From Segatella copri (lineage in GTDB: Bacteria; Bacteroidota; Bacteroidia; Bacteroidales; Bacteroidaceae): DNA of 64,000 bases. Made by a program: the position numbers and the translations under genes. This document shows positions 40,133 to 48,567 of the stretch, in pieces. A model generated the notes under the pieces. That model was not told where the DNA came from. It made no database searches and saw nothing but the letters and a program-made list of their open reading frames with translations. The stretch's first letter is position 1. Each line of letters begins with the position of its first letter. The DNA lies in NCBI RefSeq assembly GCF_009494395.1, contig NZ_VZCB01000094.1, positions 18,715 through 82,714 on the forward strand. The letters run 5' to 3'.

Positions 40133-41128
40133 ATGGCGATATTAGCATTTCAAAAACCTGATAAAGTAGTAATGCTGGAGGCTGATAACCAGTTCGGAAA
40201 ATTTGAATTCCGTCCTTTGGAGCCTGGCTTTGGCGTGACCATTGGTAACGCCTTGCGCCGCATTCTCCTTTCATCATTGGAGGGTTACGCAGTGAACACC
40301 ATCCGTATTGCGGGTGTTGAGCACGAGTTCTCTTCAGTTCCTGGTGTGAAGGAAGATGTTACCAACATTATCTTGAATCTCAAACAAGTTCGATTCAAGC
40401 AAGTAGTAGAAGAATTCGAGAATGAGAAAGTTAGTATCACCGTTGAGAATTCTACAGAATTCAAGGCTGGTGACATTGGTAAGTATCTGACTGGATTTGA
40501 AGTGTTAAACCCTGATTTGGTGATTTGTCATTTAGATGCCAAAGCTTCGATGCAGATTGATTTGACTATTAACAAGGGTCGTGGTTACGTTCCTGCTGAT
40601 GAGAATCGTCAATTCTGCACAGATGTTAACGTTCTCCCAATCGATTCCATCTACACCCCTATTCGTAATGTAAAGTACGCAGTTGAACCATATCGTGTTG
40701 AGCAAAAGACCGATTATGATAAGCTCGTTCTTGAGGTTACGACAGATGGTTCCATTAGTCCTAAGGATGCACTGAAAGAGGCTGCGAAGATTCTTATTTA
40801 TCATTTCATGCTTTTCTCAGATGAGAAGATCACTCTTGAAAGCCCAGATCAGGAGAACAATCAAGAGTTTGATGAAGAAGTTCTTCATATGCGCCAGTTG
40901 CTTAAGACTCGTCTCGTAGACATGAACCTCAGCGTTCGTGCTCTTAACTGCTTGAAGGCAGCTGATGTTGAGACACTTGGTGATTTGGTACAGTATAATA
41001 AGACTGACCTCTTGAAGTTCCGCAACTTCGGTAAGAAATCGCTCTCAGAGCTTGATGATTTGCTCGAGAGTCTGAATCTGTCTTTTGGAACTGATATTTC
41101 AAAGTATAAATTAGACAAGGATGCTTAA
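40133..41128 (+). CDS. rpoA: DNA-directed RNA polymerase subunit alpha
   Basis: The 331-residue protein has the assembly domain alpha-NTD ([20 protein letters not shown]) and, after a linker at about 235-250, the alpha-CTD ([20 protein letters not shown] ... [13 protein letters not shown]) that touches UP elements and activators. Length is normal. With rpoB and rpoC in the same window, every core catalytic subunit gene is present here. Confidence 0.98.
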   Translation: MAILAFQKPDKVVMLEADNQFGKFEFRPLEPGFGVTIGNALRRILLSSLEGYAVNTIRIAGVEHEFSSVPGVKEDVTNIILNLKQVRFKQVVEEFENEKVSITVENSTEFKAGDIGKYLTGFEVLNPDLVICHLDAKASMQIDLTINKGRGYVPADENRQFCTDVNVLPIDSIYTPIRNVKYAVEPYRVEQKTDYDKLVLEVTTDGSISPKDALKEAAKILIYHFMLFSDEKITLESPDQENNQEFDEEVLHMRQLLKTRLVDMNLSVRALNCLKAADVETLGDLVQYNKTDLLKFRNFGKKSLSELDDLLESLNLSFGTDISKYKLDKDA

Positions 41129-41161
41129 TGCATCCTTTGTCCAAAAAGAACAAAAATTAAA

Positions 41162-41647
41162 ATGAGACACAATAAAAAATTCAACCATTTAGGTCGTACT
41201 GCTTCTCATCGTAACGCGATGTTGGCTAACATGGCTTCATCTCTTATCTTGAGCGAGCACAAAAGAATCACTACGACCCTCGCAAAGGCAAAGGCTCTTA
41301 AGAAGTATGTTGAGCCATTAATCACTCGTTCAAAGAATGATACAACTACATCACGTCGTGTTGTTTTCCGTTATCTTCAGAACAAGTATGCCGTTAAGGC
41401 TCTCTTCGGTGAGGTAGCTGAGAAGGTAGCTAACCGTCCTGGTGGTTACACTCGCGTAATCAAGTTGGGTACCCGTCAGGGTGACGCAGCTGAGATTGCT
41501 TTCATCGAGCTCGTTGACTTTGATGAGAACATGGCTAAGACTCCTAAGGCTGCTGCTAAGAAGACTCGTCGTAGTCGCAAGGCAACAAAGGCTGAGGAGG
41601 CTCCTGCAACTGAGGCACCTGCAACTGAGGAGGCTGCAGCTGAATAA
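41162..41647 (+). CDS. rplQ: Large ribosomal subunit protein bL17, with Ala/Glu-rich tail
   Basis: The 161-residue protein begins [20 protein letters not shown] and has the tunnel-exit L17 fold to about residue 118. A C-terminal extension of about 40 residues follows, first Lys/Arg-rich ([11 protein letters not shown]) and then repeats of [10 protein letters not shown]. It makes the protein longer than E. coli L17 (127 residues). It is the last gene of the ribosomal cluster; a strong terminator lies 25 bp on. Confidence 0.97.
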   Translation: MRHNKKFNHLGRTASHRNAMLANMASSLILSEHKRITTTLAKAKALKKYVEPLITRSKNDTTTSRRVVFRYLQNKYAVKALFGEVAEKVANRPGGYTRVIKLGTRQGDAAEIAFIELVDFDENMAKTPKAAAKKTRRSRKATKAEEAPATEAPATEEAAAE

Positions 41648-41672
41648 GTTACAAAAGATCTCACTATATATA

Positions 41673-41710
41673 GCGCTTCTGTCGTTAGACAGAGGCGCTT
41701 TTTTGTTTTG
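41673..41710 (+). terminator. Rho-independent terminator after rplQ
   Basis: GCGCTTCTGTC (41673-41683) pairs with GACAGAGGCGC (41688-41698) around GTTA with one G-T pair, followed by TTTTTTGTTTT. It closes the S10-spc-alpha run. Confidence 0.92.
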
Positions 41711-41766
41711 CAAATACTGTTTTCTTTGTTTTAGGGGATTCCCTAAGGTTATTTAGGGATTCTGGC

Positions 41767-41797
41767 TTGAATATTCAACTAAATAGTTGTATTTTTG
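41767..41797 (+). promoter_or_regulatory. Promoter of the glycine-zipper lipoprotein gene
   Basis: TTGA (41767-41770), a 19-bp spacer and TATTTTTG (41790-41797) followed by CA. Confidence 0.65.
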
Positions 41798-41820
41798 CAG
41801 ATGAAATTAAAAGATATGAT

Positions 41821-42744
41821 ATGAAAAAGATGATATTTTTGATGCTTTGCTCTTCCTTGGTGTTGAGTAGCTGTGATACATATACAGGCAGTGGAGCTTA
41901 TGCCGGAGGTTCCATTGGTTCAATCTTAGGGTCTGCCATCGGTGGTTTGTCTGGTGGTCCTAGGGGATCAGATATGGGAACTATCATCGGTATGGCTGGA
42001 GGTGCAGCTATAGGTGCTGTTATCGGAAGCCAGACTGATAAAGCGCAGGCTGATCGTGATGCAGCTTATCGGCAGGATAGGATAGAAAGACGCTCGGATT
42101 TTCCGAGTTCGTCACGCCGATATCCTACAAACCCTAGTGACAACCGCTCTTCACATTATGGGGGGAATGAAGTTTATGACTATAGCAATCCTTCTACTGA
42201 TTATAGCAGATCCGGAAGCGATTATAGCAATGCTCCTGTAATAGATAACCCAGAGATTTTCGATTCCAATAATGGAGGAGACGATCGTTTATATGATTTT
42301 CAGGGAAAGGACTATACCGGAGATTATAGTGCCCAGAAGCCGACTACTTCGATGCCAACTGCTACCGTAGAGGAGCTTGGCGCCCGCCTTTCTTATTCTA
42401 CAACCCTAGAGATTGTGAATGCCCGATTCGTTGATTCCAACGAGGATAATTGTTTGAATAGTAATGAGATCTGCAAGGTGATATTTGAGATTGTCAATCG
42501 TGGCAAGTTTCCGGTTTATGATGTTGTACCTACTGTACTTGAAACCACAGGTAACAAACATATCTTTATTTCACAAAGCATTCATGTTGAGAAGATATTG
42601 CCTGGCTCTGGTGTCAGATACACGGCTATGGTGAAAGCGGACAAGAAGTTGAAGGATGGAATGGCTAGATTCTGTGTGAGTGTCATTCATGAGGGTAAAT
42701 CCATCTCGAAGGTCAACGAGTTTAACATCCCCACTAAGAGATAA
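41821..42744 (+). CDS. Glycine-zipper lipoprotein of unknown function
   Basis: The 307-residue product has a lipoprotein signal (MKKMIFLMLCSSLVLSSC, lipobox LSSC). A glycine-zipper stretch (about 24-68, repeats such as GGSIGSILGSAIGG and GGAAIGAVIGSQ) follows that could insert in a membrane, then a hydrophilic Tyr/Ser-rich linker with repeated DYS motifs. The C-terminal domain (about 195-307) opens with an Asp/Asn-rich loop DSNEDNCLNSNE resembling a calcium-binding loop. The last domain has the look of a beta-sandwich (VIFEIVNRGKFPVYDVVPTV). No function is recognised; an outer-membrane or periplasmic structural role is inferred. The frame opens upstream at 41767, but 41821 gives the signal peptide and fits the promoter. 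Confidence 0.75.
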   Translation: MKKMIFLMLCSSLVLSSCDTYTGSGAYAGGSIGSILGSAIGGLSGGPRGSDMGTIIGMAGGAAIGAVIGSQTDKAQADRDAAYRQDRIERRSDFPSSSRRYPTNPSDNRSSHYGGNEVYDYSNPSTDYSRSGSDYSNAPVIDNPEIFDSNNGGDDRLYDFQGKDYTGDYSAQKPTTSMPTATVEELGARLSYSTTLEIVNARFVDSNEDNCLNSNEICKVIFEIVNRGKFPVYDVVPTVLETTGNKHIFISQSIHVEKILPGSGVRYTAMVKADKKLKDGMARFCVSVIHEGKSISKVNEFNIPTKR

Positions 42745-42778
42745 GAATCATAGTAGTTGCAAAATAAAATAAAAAAAA

Positions 42779-42815
42779 CAAGAACCGGCTTTTATGCTAG
42801 TTCTTGCTTTTTTTA
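42779..42815. terminator. Bidirectional terminator between lipoprotein gene and rlpA
   Basis: CAAGAAC (42779-42785) pairs with GTTCTTG (42800-42806). An A-tract precedes it and a T-tract follows, so it can stop transcripts from both converging genes. Confidence 0.8.
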
Positions 42816-42827
42816 TTTTGGGTGAAT

Positions 42828-42925
42828 TAAGCTTATGCCCTTACAGAGTGCACAGAGCTTAGCTGGTTTGCCCAGGGGGGTACCTTGTGCTAGGAGCTTC
42901 AGTTCTTTGCTTTTCCCTTCGGCCG
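42828..42925. repeat. GC-rich palindromic segment, possible REP-like element
   Basis: This stretch stands out in composition and has imperfect inverted pieces (AGCTTAGC with GCTAGGAGCT; GCCCAGGGGGG). From memory it resembles the GCCCTTACAG/GCCCAGGG palindromic repeats scattered in Bacteroidales genomes. There is no open frame of note. Confidence 0.3.
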
Positions 42926-42937
42926 GTGACCCTTGGT

Positions 42938-43525
42938 TCAAGACGTATGGCGATGATTAGGGGCTTTTTTCTTTAGCTTCTCCTTTTCCTTTAGCTTTTC
43001 CTTTTCCTTTGCTTTTTCCTTAGCCTTTACTTTTTCCTTAGCCTCGACCTTGGTTTCAGCTTTCTCCCTTGCCATTTCTTTCTTCTCGAAATAATGGTCA
43101 GGTTCAAATTCAGCCATTTCGAAATCAACCTTCGGGAGCTTGGTTTGCTCAGGCTTGAAAGGAACAGGGTTATCCAGTCTTTCCACCTTGACCGTTGCTA
43201 CACCCTGTGAAATCATATCCAGTTTCTTGGCTGCTGCCCAGGAAAGGTCGATGATTCGGCCTCTTCCGAAAGGTCCTCGGTCGATGACCTCTACGATTAC
43301 ACTCTTGTCATTTCTGAGGTTGGTAACTTTCAGCATCGTACCGAAGGGATAATATCGGTGTGCACACGTCAGGCTGTCGTGATGGATTCTCTGTCCGCTT
43401 GCTGACCTGGCTCCTGTAGCTCGTTTAGAGTAATAGGATGCCTTGCCACGTTGATGCTTCTGGCCGCAACATGGTATACATAAAAATGTACTCAATAATG
43501 CTATGATTAATAATCTTCTTTTCAT
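42938..43525 (-). CDS. rlpA: Septal-ring-type RlpA lytic transglycosylase-like protein
   Basis: The 195-residue protein has a signal peptide (MKRRLLIIALLSTFLCIPCC) and a double-psi beta-barrel (about 28-115) with RlpA motifs GKASYYS, GTMLKVTNL, EVIDRGPFGRGRIIDLSWAA. In Pseudomonas RlpA cleaves naked glycan strands at the septum. The SPOR domain is absent; instead the C-terminus (about 145-190) is a Lys/Glu-rich low-complexity helix (KEKAKEKEKLKEKEK). The Cys pair at the signal end could be a weak lipobox. The open frame runs 147 codons upstream, but that part overlaps the divergent gene's promoter and start and has no protein character. Confidence 0.88.
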   Translation of the reverse strand: MKRRLLIIALLSTFLCIPCCGQKHQRGKASYYSKRATGARSASGQRIHHDSLTCAHRYYPFGTMLKVTNLRNDKSVIVEVIDRGPFGRGRIIDLSWAAAKKLDMISQGVATVKVERLDNPVPFKPEQTKLPKVDFEMAEFEPDHYFEKKEMAREKAETKVEAKEKVKAKEKAKEKEKLKEKEKLKKKAPNHRHTS

Positions 43526-43546
43526 AACTTCTCGATATTTTGGTTG

Positions 43547-43554
43547 CAAATATA
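43547..43554 (-). promoter_or_regulatory. Predicted -7 element of rlpA
   Basis: The minus strand reads TATATTTG with CTTG 20 bp upstream (43575-43578). The element lies about 22 bp before the start and only 42 bp from the divergent -7 element. Confidence 0.55.
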
Positions 43555-43596
43555 TAAAAAAATGATGAAAAATGCAAGGAAATATCAGAAAATCAG

Positions 43597-43604
43597 TATC
43601 TTTG
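43597..43604 (+). promoter_or_regulatory. Predicted -7 element of the receiver/PEP-binding gene
   Basis: TATCTTTG followed by CA lies 20 bp before the ATG. The -33 box is weak. Confidence 0.55.
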
Positions 43605-43624
43605 CAGAATAAATAGCAATAGAA

Positions 43625-46600
43625 ATGGAGAATAATGTACCTCAAGAGTGGAATAAGTTCTACTTGAAAGACGTATCGTTTGTCAATCTTATGATGCGTC
43701 GTATCTACAATGTGTTGATTGTAGCTAACCCTTATGATGCGTTCATGCTTGAAGATGATGGGCGTATCGAGGAGAAGATATATAATGAGTATATGGAACT
43801 TGGCCTTCGTTATCCGCCTACTTTTACTCAGGTTTCTACCACGGAGGAGGCTACGCAAGTATTGCGTTCTACTGTGATCGACCTGGTAATCTGTATGCCA
43901 GGTAATGCGGATAATGATGCCTTTGATGTGGCCCGTGACATCAAGGGCAAGTTTCCTAATATCCATTGTGTCGTGTTAACTCCATTCTCTCATGGTATTA
44001 CCAAGCGAATGCAGAACGAGGATTTGAGCATCTTCGATTATGTCTTCTGCTGGTTGGGTAATACCAACTTGATTCTTTCCATTATCAAGTTGATTGAGGA
44101 TAAGATGAATCTTGAGCATGATATCCGGGAGGCTGGTGTACAGATGATTCTTCTTGTAGAGGATTCCATCCGCTTCTATAGCTCCATCTTGCCTAACCTC
44201 TATAATTATATTCTAGAGCAGAGTAAGAACTTCTCCAAGGAAGCCTTGAACCGGCATGCTGCCACCATGCGTATGCGTGGTCGTCCGAAGGTGGTATTGG
44301 CTCGTACTTATGAAGAGGCGAAGAAACTGTATGATAAGTATTCCAATAATACCCTTGGAGTCATCAGTGATGCCCGATTCCCGTTGAAAAGTGCAGCCAA
44401 AGCTTTTGGAAATGAAGTTGAACAGGAAGTCAAACCAGAGTATGGCACAGATACCTTTGGTCGTGAGAAATGTCCGGATGCAGGTTTGCAGCTTTTCCGC
44501 TATATCAGAAAGAATGACTCTTTTGTGCCCCTTATCCTTGAGAGTTCTGAGAGTGATAACCGTGCCAAGGCAGAAGCAGAAGGCTTCCGCTTTGTAGACA
44601 AGAACTCCAAGAAGATGAGTGTGGACTTGCGCCGTTTGATGGAGGAGCACATGGGGTTTGGCGATTTCATCTTCCGAGATCCGAAAACCCACGAGGAAAT
44701 CATGCGCATCAGAAGCCTGAAGGAGCTGCAGGATAATATATTCAACATCCCCAACGATTCGATGCTCTATCATATCAGCCGCAATCACATGAGCCGCTGG
44801 CTTTGTGCCCGTGCCATATTCCCGGTATCGGCTTTCCTGAAGCACGTTACCTGGGAGAAACTTCAGGATGTAGATGCTCACAGACAGATTATCTTTGATG
44901 CGATTGTGCAATATCGTCATATGAAGAATTTGGGTGTGGTAGCCGTGTTTGATAGAATGAAGTTTGATAAGTATGCCCACTTTGCCCGCATTGGTGAAGG
45001 ATCCCTGGGTGGTAAGGGTAGGGGCCTTGCTTTCCTCGACAATATCATCAAGCGTCATCCTGAGTTCAACCAGTATGAGAATGCCACCGTGCAGATTCCG
45101 AAGACTGTGGTGCTCTGTACCGACATCTTTGATGCATTCATGATGAATAACAACCTTTATCCGATAGCGCTGAGCGATGCCAGCGATGAAGAGATATTGA
45201 AGCACTTCCTGCATGCGCAGTTGCCGGATTCCCTGATAGCCGACTTCTTCACCTTCTTCGAGGCCACGAAGAGTCCTATAGCCATCCGTTCCAGTTCGCT
45301 TCTTGAGGATGCGCACTACCAGCCTTTCGCCGGCATCTATTCCACCTATATGATTCCTTATCTGGAGGATAAGTATCAGATGCTCCAGATGTTGGCATGT
45401 GCCATCAAGGGCGTGTATGCTTCTGTATTCTATCGTGATTCCAAGGCGTATATGACAGCCACCAGCAATGTTATCGACCAGGAAAAGATGGCGGTTATCC
45501 TGCAGCAGGTGGTGGGTAAGGATTATGGCACCCGCTTCTATCCAACGATGAGTGGCGTGCTCCGTTCGCTCAACTATTATCCTATCGGCGATGAGGAGGC
45601 TGAGGAAGGTATTGCCAGTCTTGCCCTCGGATTGGGTAAGTATATCGTGGATGGCGGTCAGACCCTGCGCGTCTGTCCTTATCATCCTCATCAGGTACTG
45701 CAGACTTCGGAAACGGAGATGGCGTTGCGTGATACGCAGACCCAGTTCTATGCCCTCGATATGAAGCATGTAGGTGATGATTTCAAGGTAGATGACGGCT
45801 TCAATATCCTCAAGCTTCGGGTGAAGGATGCCGTGGAAGACCAGAGCCTTACCTATATAGCCTCTACTTTCGACCCATACGATCAGGTTATCAATGATGG
45901 AGTGTATGAAACGGGCAGAAAACTGATTACCTTCGCCAGTGTGCTCCAGCATGAGGTGGTACCATTACCGGAACTGATGCAGATGTCAATGAAGTTTGGT
46001 TCCGAGGCGATGCGCCGTCCTGTGGAAATCGAGTTTGCCTGCAATATCAATAATGACAGAACCTGTGAGTTCTATCTGCTTCAGATTCGTCCGATAGTGG
46101 ATGCCAAGGAGATGCTCGACGAGGATGTGAAGGCGATACCGGATACCGACTGTCTGCTCCGTTCGCACAATTCCCTGGGGCATGGTATCAGCGAGGATAT
46201 TGTAGATGTGGTTTACGTGAAGTATGATGATAACTTCTCTGCGATGAACAACTTTTATGTGGCTGATGACATCGAACGCATCAATCGCAAGTTCCTTGCC
46301 GATGGCAAGAACTATGTGCTGATAGGACCTGGACGTTGGGGCTCCAGCGATCATTATCTCGGAGTTCCTGTCAAATGGCCGCATATCAGTGCTGCCCGGG
46401 TCATCGTGGAAGTAGCATTGAAGAACTATAATATCGACCCTAGCCAAGGCACTCATTTCTTCCAGAACCTCACCTCTTTTGGCGTGGGTTACTTCACGGT
46501 AGACACCAATACCGAAGAAGGAGGCTTTGTGAATAAGGAGATTTTGGATGCGATGCCTGCCGTGGAAGAAACGCAGTATGTGCGCCATGTGCGTTTTGAA

Positions 46601-46666
46601 CATCCGATGAGAATATTGATGGACGGAAAGAAGCAGGAGGGAGCAGTCCTGATTCCGAAGGAATGA
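43625..46666 (+). CDS. Response-regulator / PEP-synthase ATP-binding domain fusion protein
   Basis: This 1013-residue cytoplasmic protein has an unusual build. Residues about 27-160 form a degenerate receiver domain (NVLIVANPYD; no phospho-acceptor Asp in DLVICMPG). Residues about 172-340 form a second receiver with acidic pair Glu179/Asp180 (ILLVEDS), likely phospho-acceptor Asp249 (VISDARFP) and a Ser at the switch position (LILESS), interrupted by a 40-residue insert. Residues about 455-825 are a PEP synthase/PPDK-type ATP-grasp (GSLGGKGRGLAF, IAIRSSSLLEDAHYQPFAGI, LLQIRPIVD). The last 190 residues lack the phosphohistidine swivel motif (TGGxxSH) and the PEP-binding barrel; they carry YVLIGPGRWGSSD. 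It is often annotated as PEP synthase but cannot catalyse that whole reaction. Expressed divergently from rlpA. Confidence 0.85.
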   Translation: MENNVPQEWNKFYLKDVSFVNLMMRRIYNVLIVANPYDAFMLEDDGRIEEKIYNEYMELGLRYPPTFTQVSTTEEATQVLRSTVIDLVICMPGNADNDAFDVARDIKGKFPNIHCVVLTPFSHGITKRMQNEDLSIFDYVFCWLGNTNLILSIIKLIEDKMNLEHDIREAGVQMILLVEDSIRFYSSILPNLYNYILEQSKNFSKEALNRHAATMRMRGRPKVVLARTYEEAKKLYDKYSNNTLGVISDARFPLKSAAKAFGNEVEQEVKPEYGTDTFGREKCPDAGLQLFRYIRKNDSFVPLILESSESDNRAKAEAEGFRFVDKNSKKMSVDLRRLMEEHMGFGDFIFRDPKTHEEIMRIRSLKELQDNIFNIPNDSMLYHISRNHMSRWLCARAIFPVSAFLKHVTWEKLQDVDAHRQIIFDAIVQYRHMKNLGVVAVFDRMKFDKYAHFARIGEGSLGGKGRGLAFLDNIIKRHPEFNQYENATVQIPKTVVLCTDIFDAFMMNNNLYPIALSDASDEEILKHFLHAQLPDSLIADFFTFFEATKSPIAIRSSSLLEDAHYQPFAGIYSTYMIPYLEDKYQMLQMLACAIKGVYASVFYRDSKAYMTATSNVIDQEKMAVILQQVVGKDYGTRFYPTMSGVLRSLNYYPIGDEEAEEGIASLALGLGKYIVDGGQTLRVCPYHPHQVLQTSETEMALRDTQTQFYALDMKHVGDDFKVDDGFNILKLRVKDAVEDQSLTYIASTFDPYDQVINDGVYETGRKLITFASVLQHEVVPLPELMQMSMKFGSEAMRRPVEIEFACNINNDRTCEFYLLQIRPIVDAKEMLDEDVKAIPDTDCLLRSHNSLGHGISEDIVDVVYVKYDDNFSAMNNFYVADDIERINRKFLADGKNYVLIGPGRWGSSDHYLGVPVKWPHISAARVIVEVALKNYNIDPSQGTHFFQNLTSFGVGYFTVDTNTEEGGFVNKEILDAMPAVEETQYVRHVRFEHPMRILMDGKKQEGAVLIPKE

Positions 46667-46728
46667 TGATGTTTCCTCCTAAGGTAGAAACTTTCTGATA
46701 TTGGGCATAAATGTTTTTGCTTCTAGGT

Positions 46729-46833
46729 CAAATCTTCGTTCACCGACGTTGAACCGCCGTTCAACGTCTATGAACCGCCGTTCAACGTCGCTGAACGGAG
46801 ATTCAACGTCTATGAACGGAGATTGCAATAAGG
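46729..46833. repeat. 21-bp palindromic tandem repeat upstream of the GH43 gene
   Basis: Units of exactly 21 bp run at 46750, 46771, 46792 and 46813, with a degenerate unit before them at 46729. The core is TGAACCGCCGTTCAACGTCTA, drifting to TGAACGGAGATTCAACG in later units. Within it CGTTGAAC-N4-GTTCAACG is a perfect inverted repeat (46747-46766). It occupies the 270-bp gap between two genes and ends about 50 bp before the GH43 promoter. Confidence 0.8.
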
Positions 46834-46880
46834 CACAAAACATTTTTATTTAGCATAAATAATAAAAAACACTAGGATTG

Positions 46881-46912
46881 TTTGGAAATCTCATCAAAAA
46901 GCCTTACCTTTG
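46881..46912 (+). promoter_or_regulatory. Promoter of the GH43-transporter operon
   Basis: TTTG (46881-46884), a 20-bp spacer and TACCTTTG (46905-46912). The short leader ends at ATG 46936. Confidence 0.65.
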
Positions 46913-46935
46913 TTCCCAATTTAAACGAATTCCTT

Positions 46936-48498
46936 ATGAATAGACAAAACCTATTTTTATTTGTATGGATGCTGATGCTGGCATGGCTGCCGGTTTCGGC
47001 ACAAGAGTATCGTAATCCGGTGATTCCAGGTTATCATCCCGATCCGTCCGTGTGTCGGGTAGGAGATACTTTCTATCTTGTCAACTCATCCTTCCAGTAT
47101 TTTCCGGGCGTTCCTATCTTCCAGAGCAAGGATATGGTGCATTGGCAGCAGATTGGTAACGTTCTTGATCGTGAAAGCCAGATTCCCTTGAAGGGGGCTA
47201 GTTCTTGGCTCGGCATCTATGCCCCAACCATTCGCTATCACGAGGGTACCTATTATATGATAACTACGAATGTGGGCAATGGCGGCAACTTCATTGTTAC
47301 TGCTACAGATCCTCGTGGCCCCTGGAGCGAACCTGTTTGGTTGAAGCAGCAGGGCATAGACCCGTCGCTCTATTTCGAGAACGGCAAGTGCTATATGGTG
47401 AGCAATCCGGGCGATGCCATCTGGCTCTGCGAGATCAATCCAAAGACTGGCGAACAGCTTACAGAAAGCAAGCAACTCTGGCAGGGCGATGGCGGCCGCT
47501 ATCCGGAAGGTCCACATATTTATAAAAAGGACGGTTATTACTATCTTCTTATCTCAGAAGGTGGAACTGAACTGGCGCATCGTCTTACCATCGCCAGAAG
47601 CCGGAATATTGAAGGTCCATACGAGAGTAATCCCAATAATCCGATACTGACCAACTGCAGCAGACTGGGACAGTCGAAGCAGATTCAGGGTACGGGGCAT
47701 GGCGACTTAGTACAGGCAGGAGATGGCAGCTGGTGGATGGTGTTCCTGGCATACCGCAACTATGGCGGTTCTTATCATCACTTGGGTAGAGAGACCTATC
47801 TGGCTCCTGTGGAGTGGAAGGAAGGTGAGTGGCCTGTAGTGAATAGTGGGATGCCTATCGATACTCTAGTGAAGGCTAATACCTTGCCAAGTGTCCTTCT
47901 GGAGAAGCATCTGGAAGCGGATGCCGAGGATGCGCCTGCAACAGGAGCTTTCGAATGGGTGCAATTGCAGAATCCTATTCCGGGCAACTATCTCCGCAAT
48001 GATACGATGGCTGTGGAAGAGAAGTACTTCGTGCGTCTTTATCCTCATGGAACCTTGACGGAAAATCAGCAGCCTACCTTCGTAGGACGCCGACAAGAGA
48101 GTGCCAGTTTCTCCCTGGAGACGGATGTTGTCACGAAGGGGGAGGTAGAGGCAGGTCTGTCTGTCTATCAGATCAACGACGGTCATCTCGACTTTTTCGT
48201 ATCCCAGAAGCAGGTGGCATTGCGTTGCAAGCTGAAGAGCATCGACTATGTGGTGAAGAGCGTGCCTCGCCTGCGCAAGGGTTCGGTCAAGTTGCGCATC
48301 AGAAGCAATGGCGAGATGTATTTCTTCGACTATTCGCTTGATGGAAAGCGATTCCATGAGTTGGCTTCCATGAACTGCAGCCTGATGAGTACAGAGGTCG
48401 CCGGCGGATTTACGGGCGTAGTTCTCGGCATGTTTGCAGAAGGTAAGGAAAAGAGTGGATATGCAGATTTCGGTTATTTCTACTATGATGAAAAGTAA
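46936..48498 (+). CDS. Glycoside hydrolase family 43 (beta-xylosidase / alpha-L-arabinofuranosidase type)
   Basis: The 520-residue secreted enzyme has a signal peptide (MNRQNLFLFVWMLMLAWLPV, then SAQ) and an N-terminal five-bladed propeller with the GH43 acids: base Asp36 (GYHPDPSVC), pKa-modulating Asp142 (GIDPSLYF) and acid Glu191 (YPEGPHIY). A C-terminal beta-sandwich (about 320-520, AFEWVQLQNPIPG) is the GH43 C2-like domain. The layout suggests exo-acting release of xylose or arabinose from hemicellulose oligosaccharides; exact specificity is not decided. The frame opens at TTG 46882, but 46936 fits the signal peptide and promoter. A sugar transporter follows after 69 bp, probably in the same operon. 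Confidence 0.88.
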   Translation: MNRQNLFLFVWMLMLAWLPVSAQEYRNPVIPGYHPDPSVCRVGDTFYLVNSSFQYFPGVPIFQSKDMVHWQQIGNVLDRESQIPLKGASSWLGIYAPTIRYHEGTYYMITTNVGNGGNFIVTATDPRGPWSEPVWLKQQGIDPSLYFENGKCYMVSNPGDAIWLCEINPKTGEQLTESKQLWQGDGGRYPEGPHIYKKDGYYYLLISEGGTELAHRLTIARSRNIEGPYESNPNNPILTNCSRLGQSKQIQGTGHGDLVQAGDGSWWMVFLAYRNYGGSYHHLGRETYLAPVEWKEGEWPVVNSGMPIDTLVKANTLPSVLLEKHLEADAEDAPATGAFEWVQLQNPIPGNYLRNDTMAVEEKYFVRLYPHGTLTENQQPTFVGRRQESASFSLETDVVTKGEVEAGLSVYQINDGHLDFFVSQKQVALRCKLKSIDYVVKSVPRLRKGSVKLRIRSNGEMYFFDYSLDGKRFHELASMNCSLMSTEVAGGFTGVVLGMFAEGKEKSGYADFGYFYYDEK

Positions 48499-48567
48499 GG
48501 ATTATCTTCCGATAGTCTCTTTAAAATGAACAGAAATATCTTTTTAGATGAATAAATAGAAAAGTAA

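Noticed and set aside
42828..42937. SRP RNA or other known structured RNA
   Set aside because: The conserved SRP loop sequences (GGAAG / AGCAG) are absent and no known RNA fold was recognised.
43526..43966. 147-codon N-terminal extension of the rlpA frame
   Set aside because: It overlaps the divergent gene's start, has no signal peptide of its own, and the real signal peptide begins at 43525.
44213..45952. Minus-strand 579-codon open frame inside the receiver/PEP-binding gene
   Set aside because: It is a mirror of a well-supported 1013-residue protein; its own translation has no recognisable motif and is rich in His and Ile as antisense frames are.
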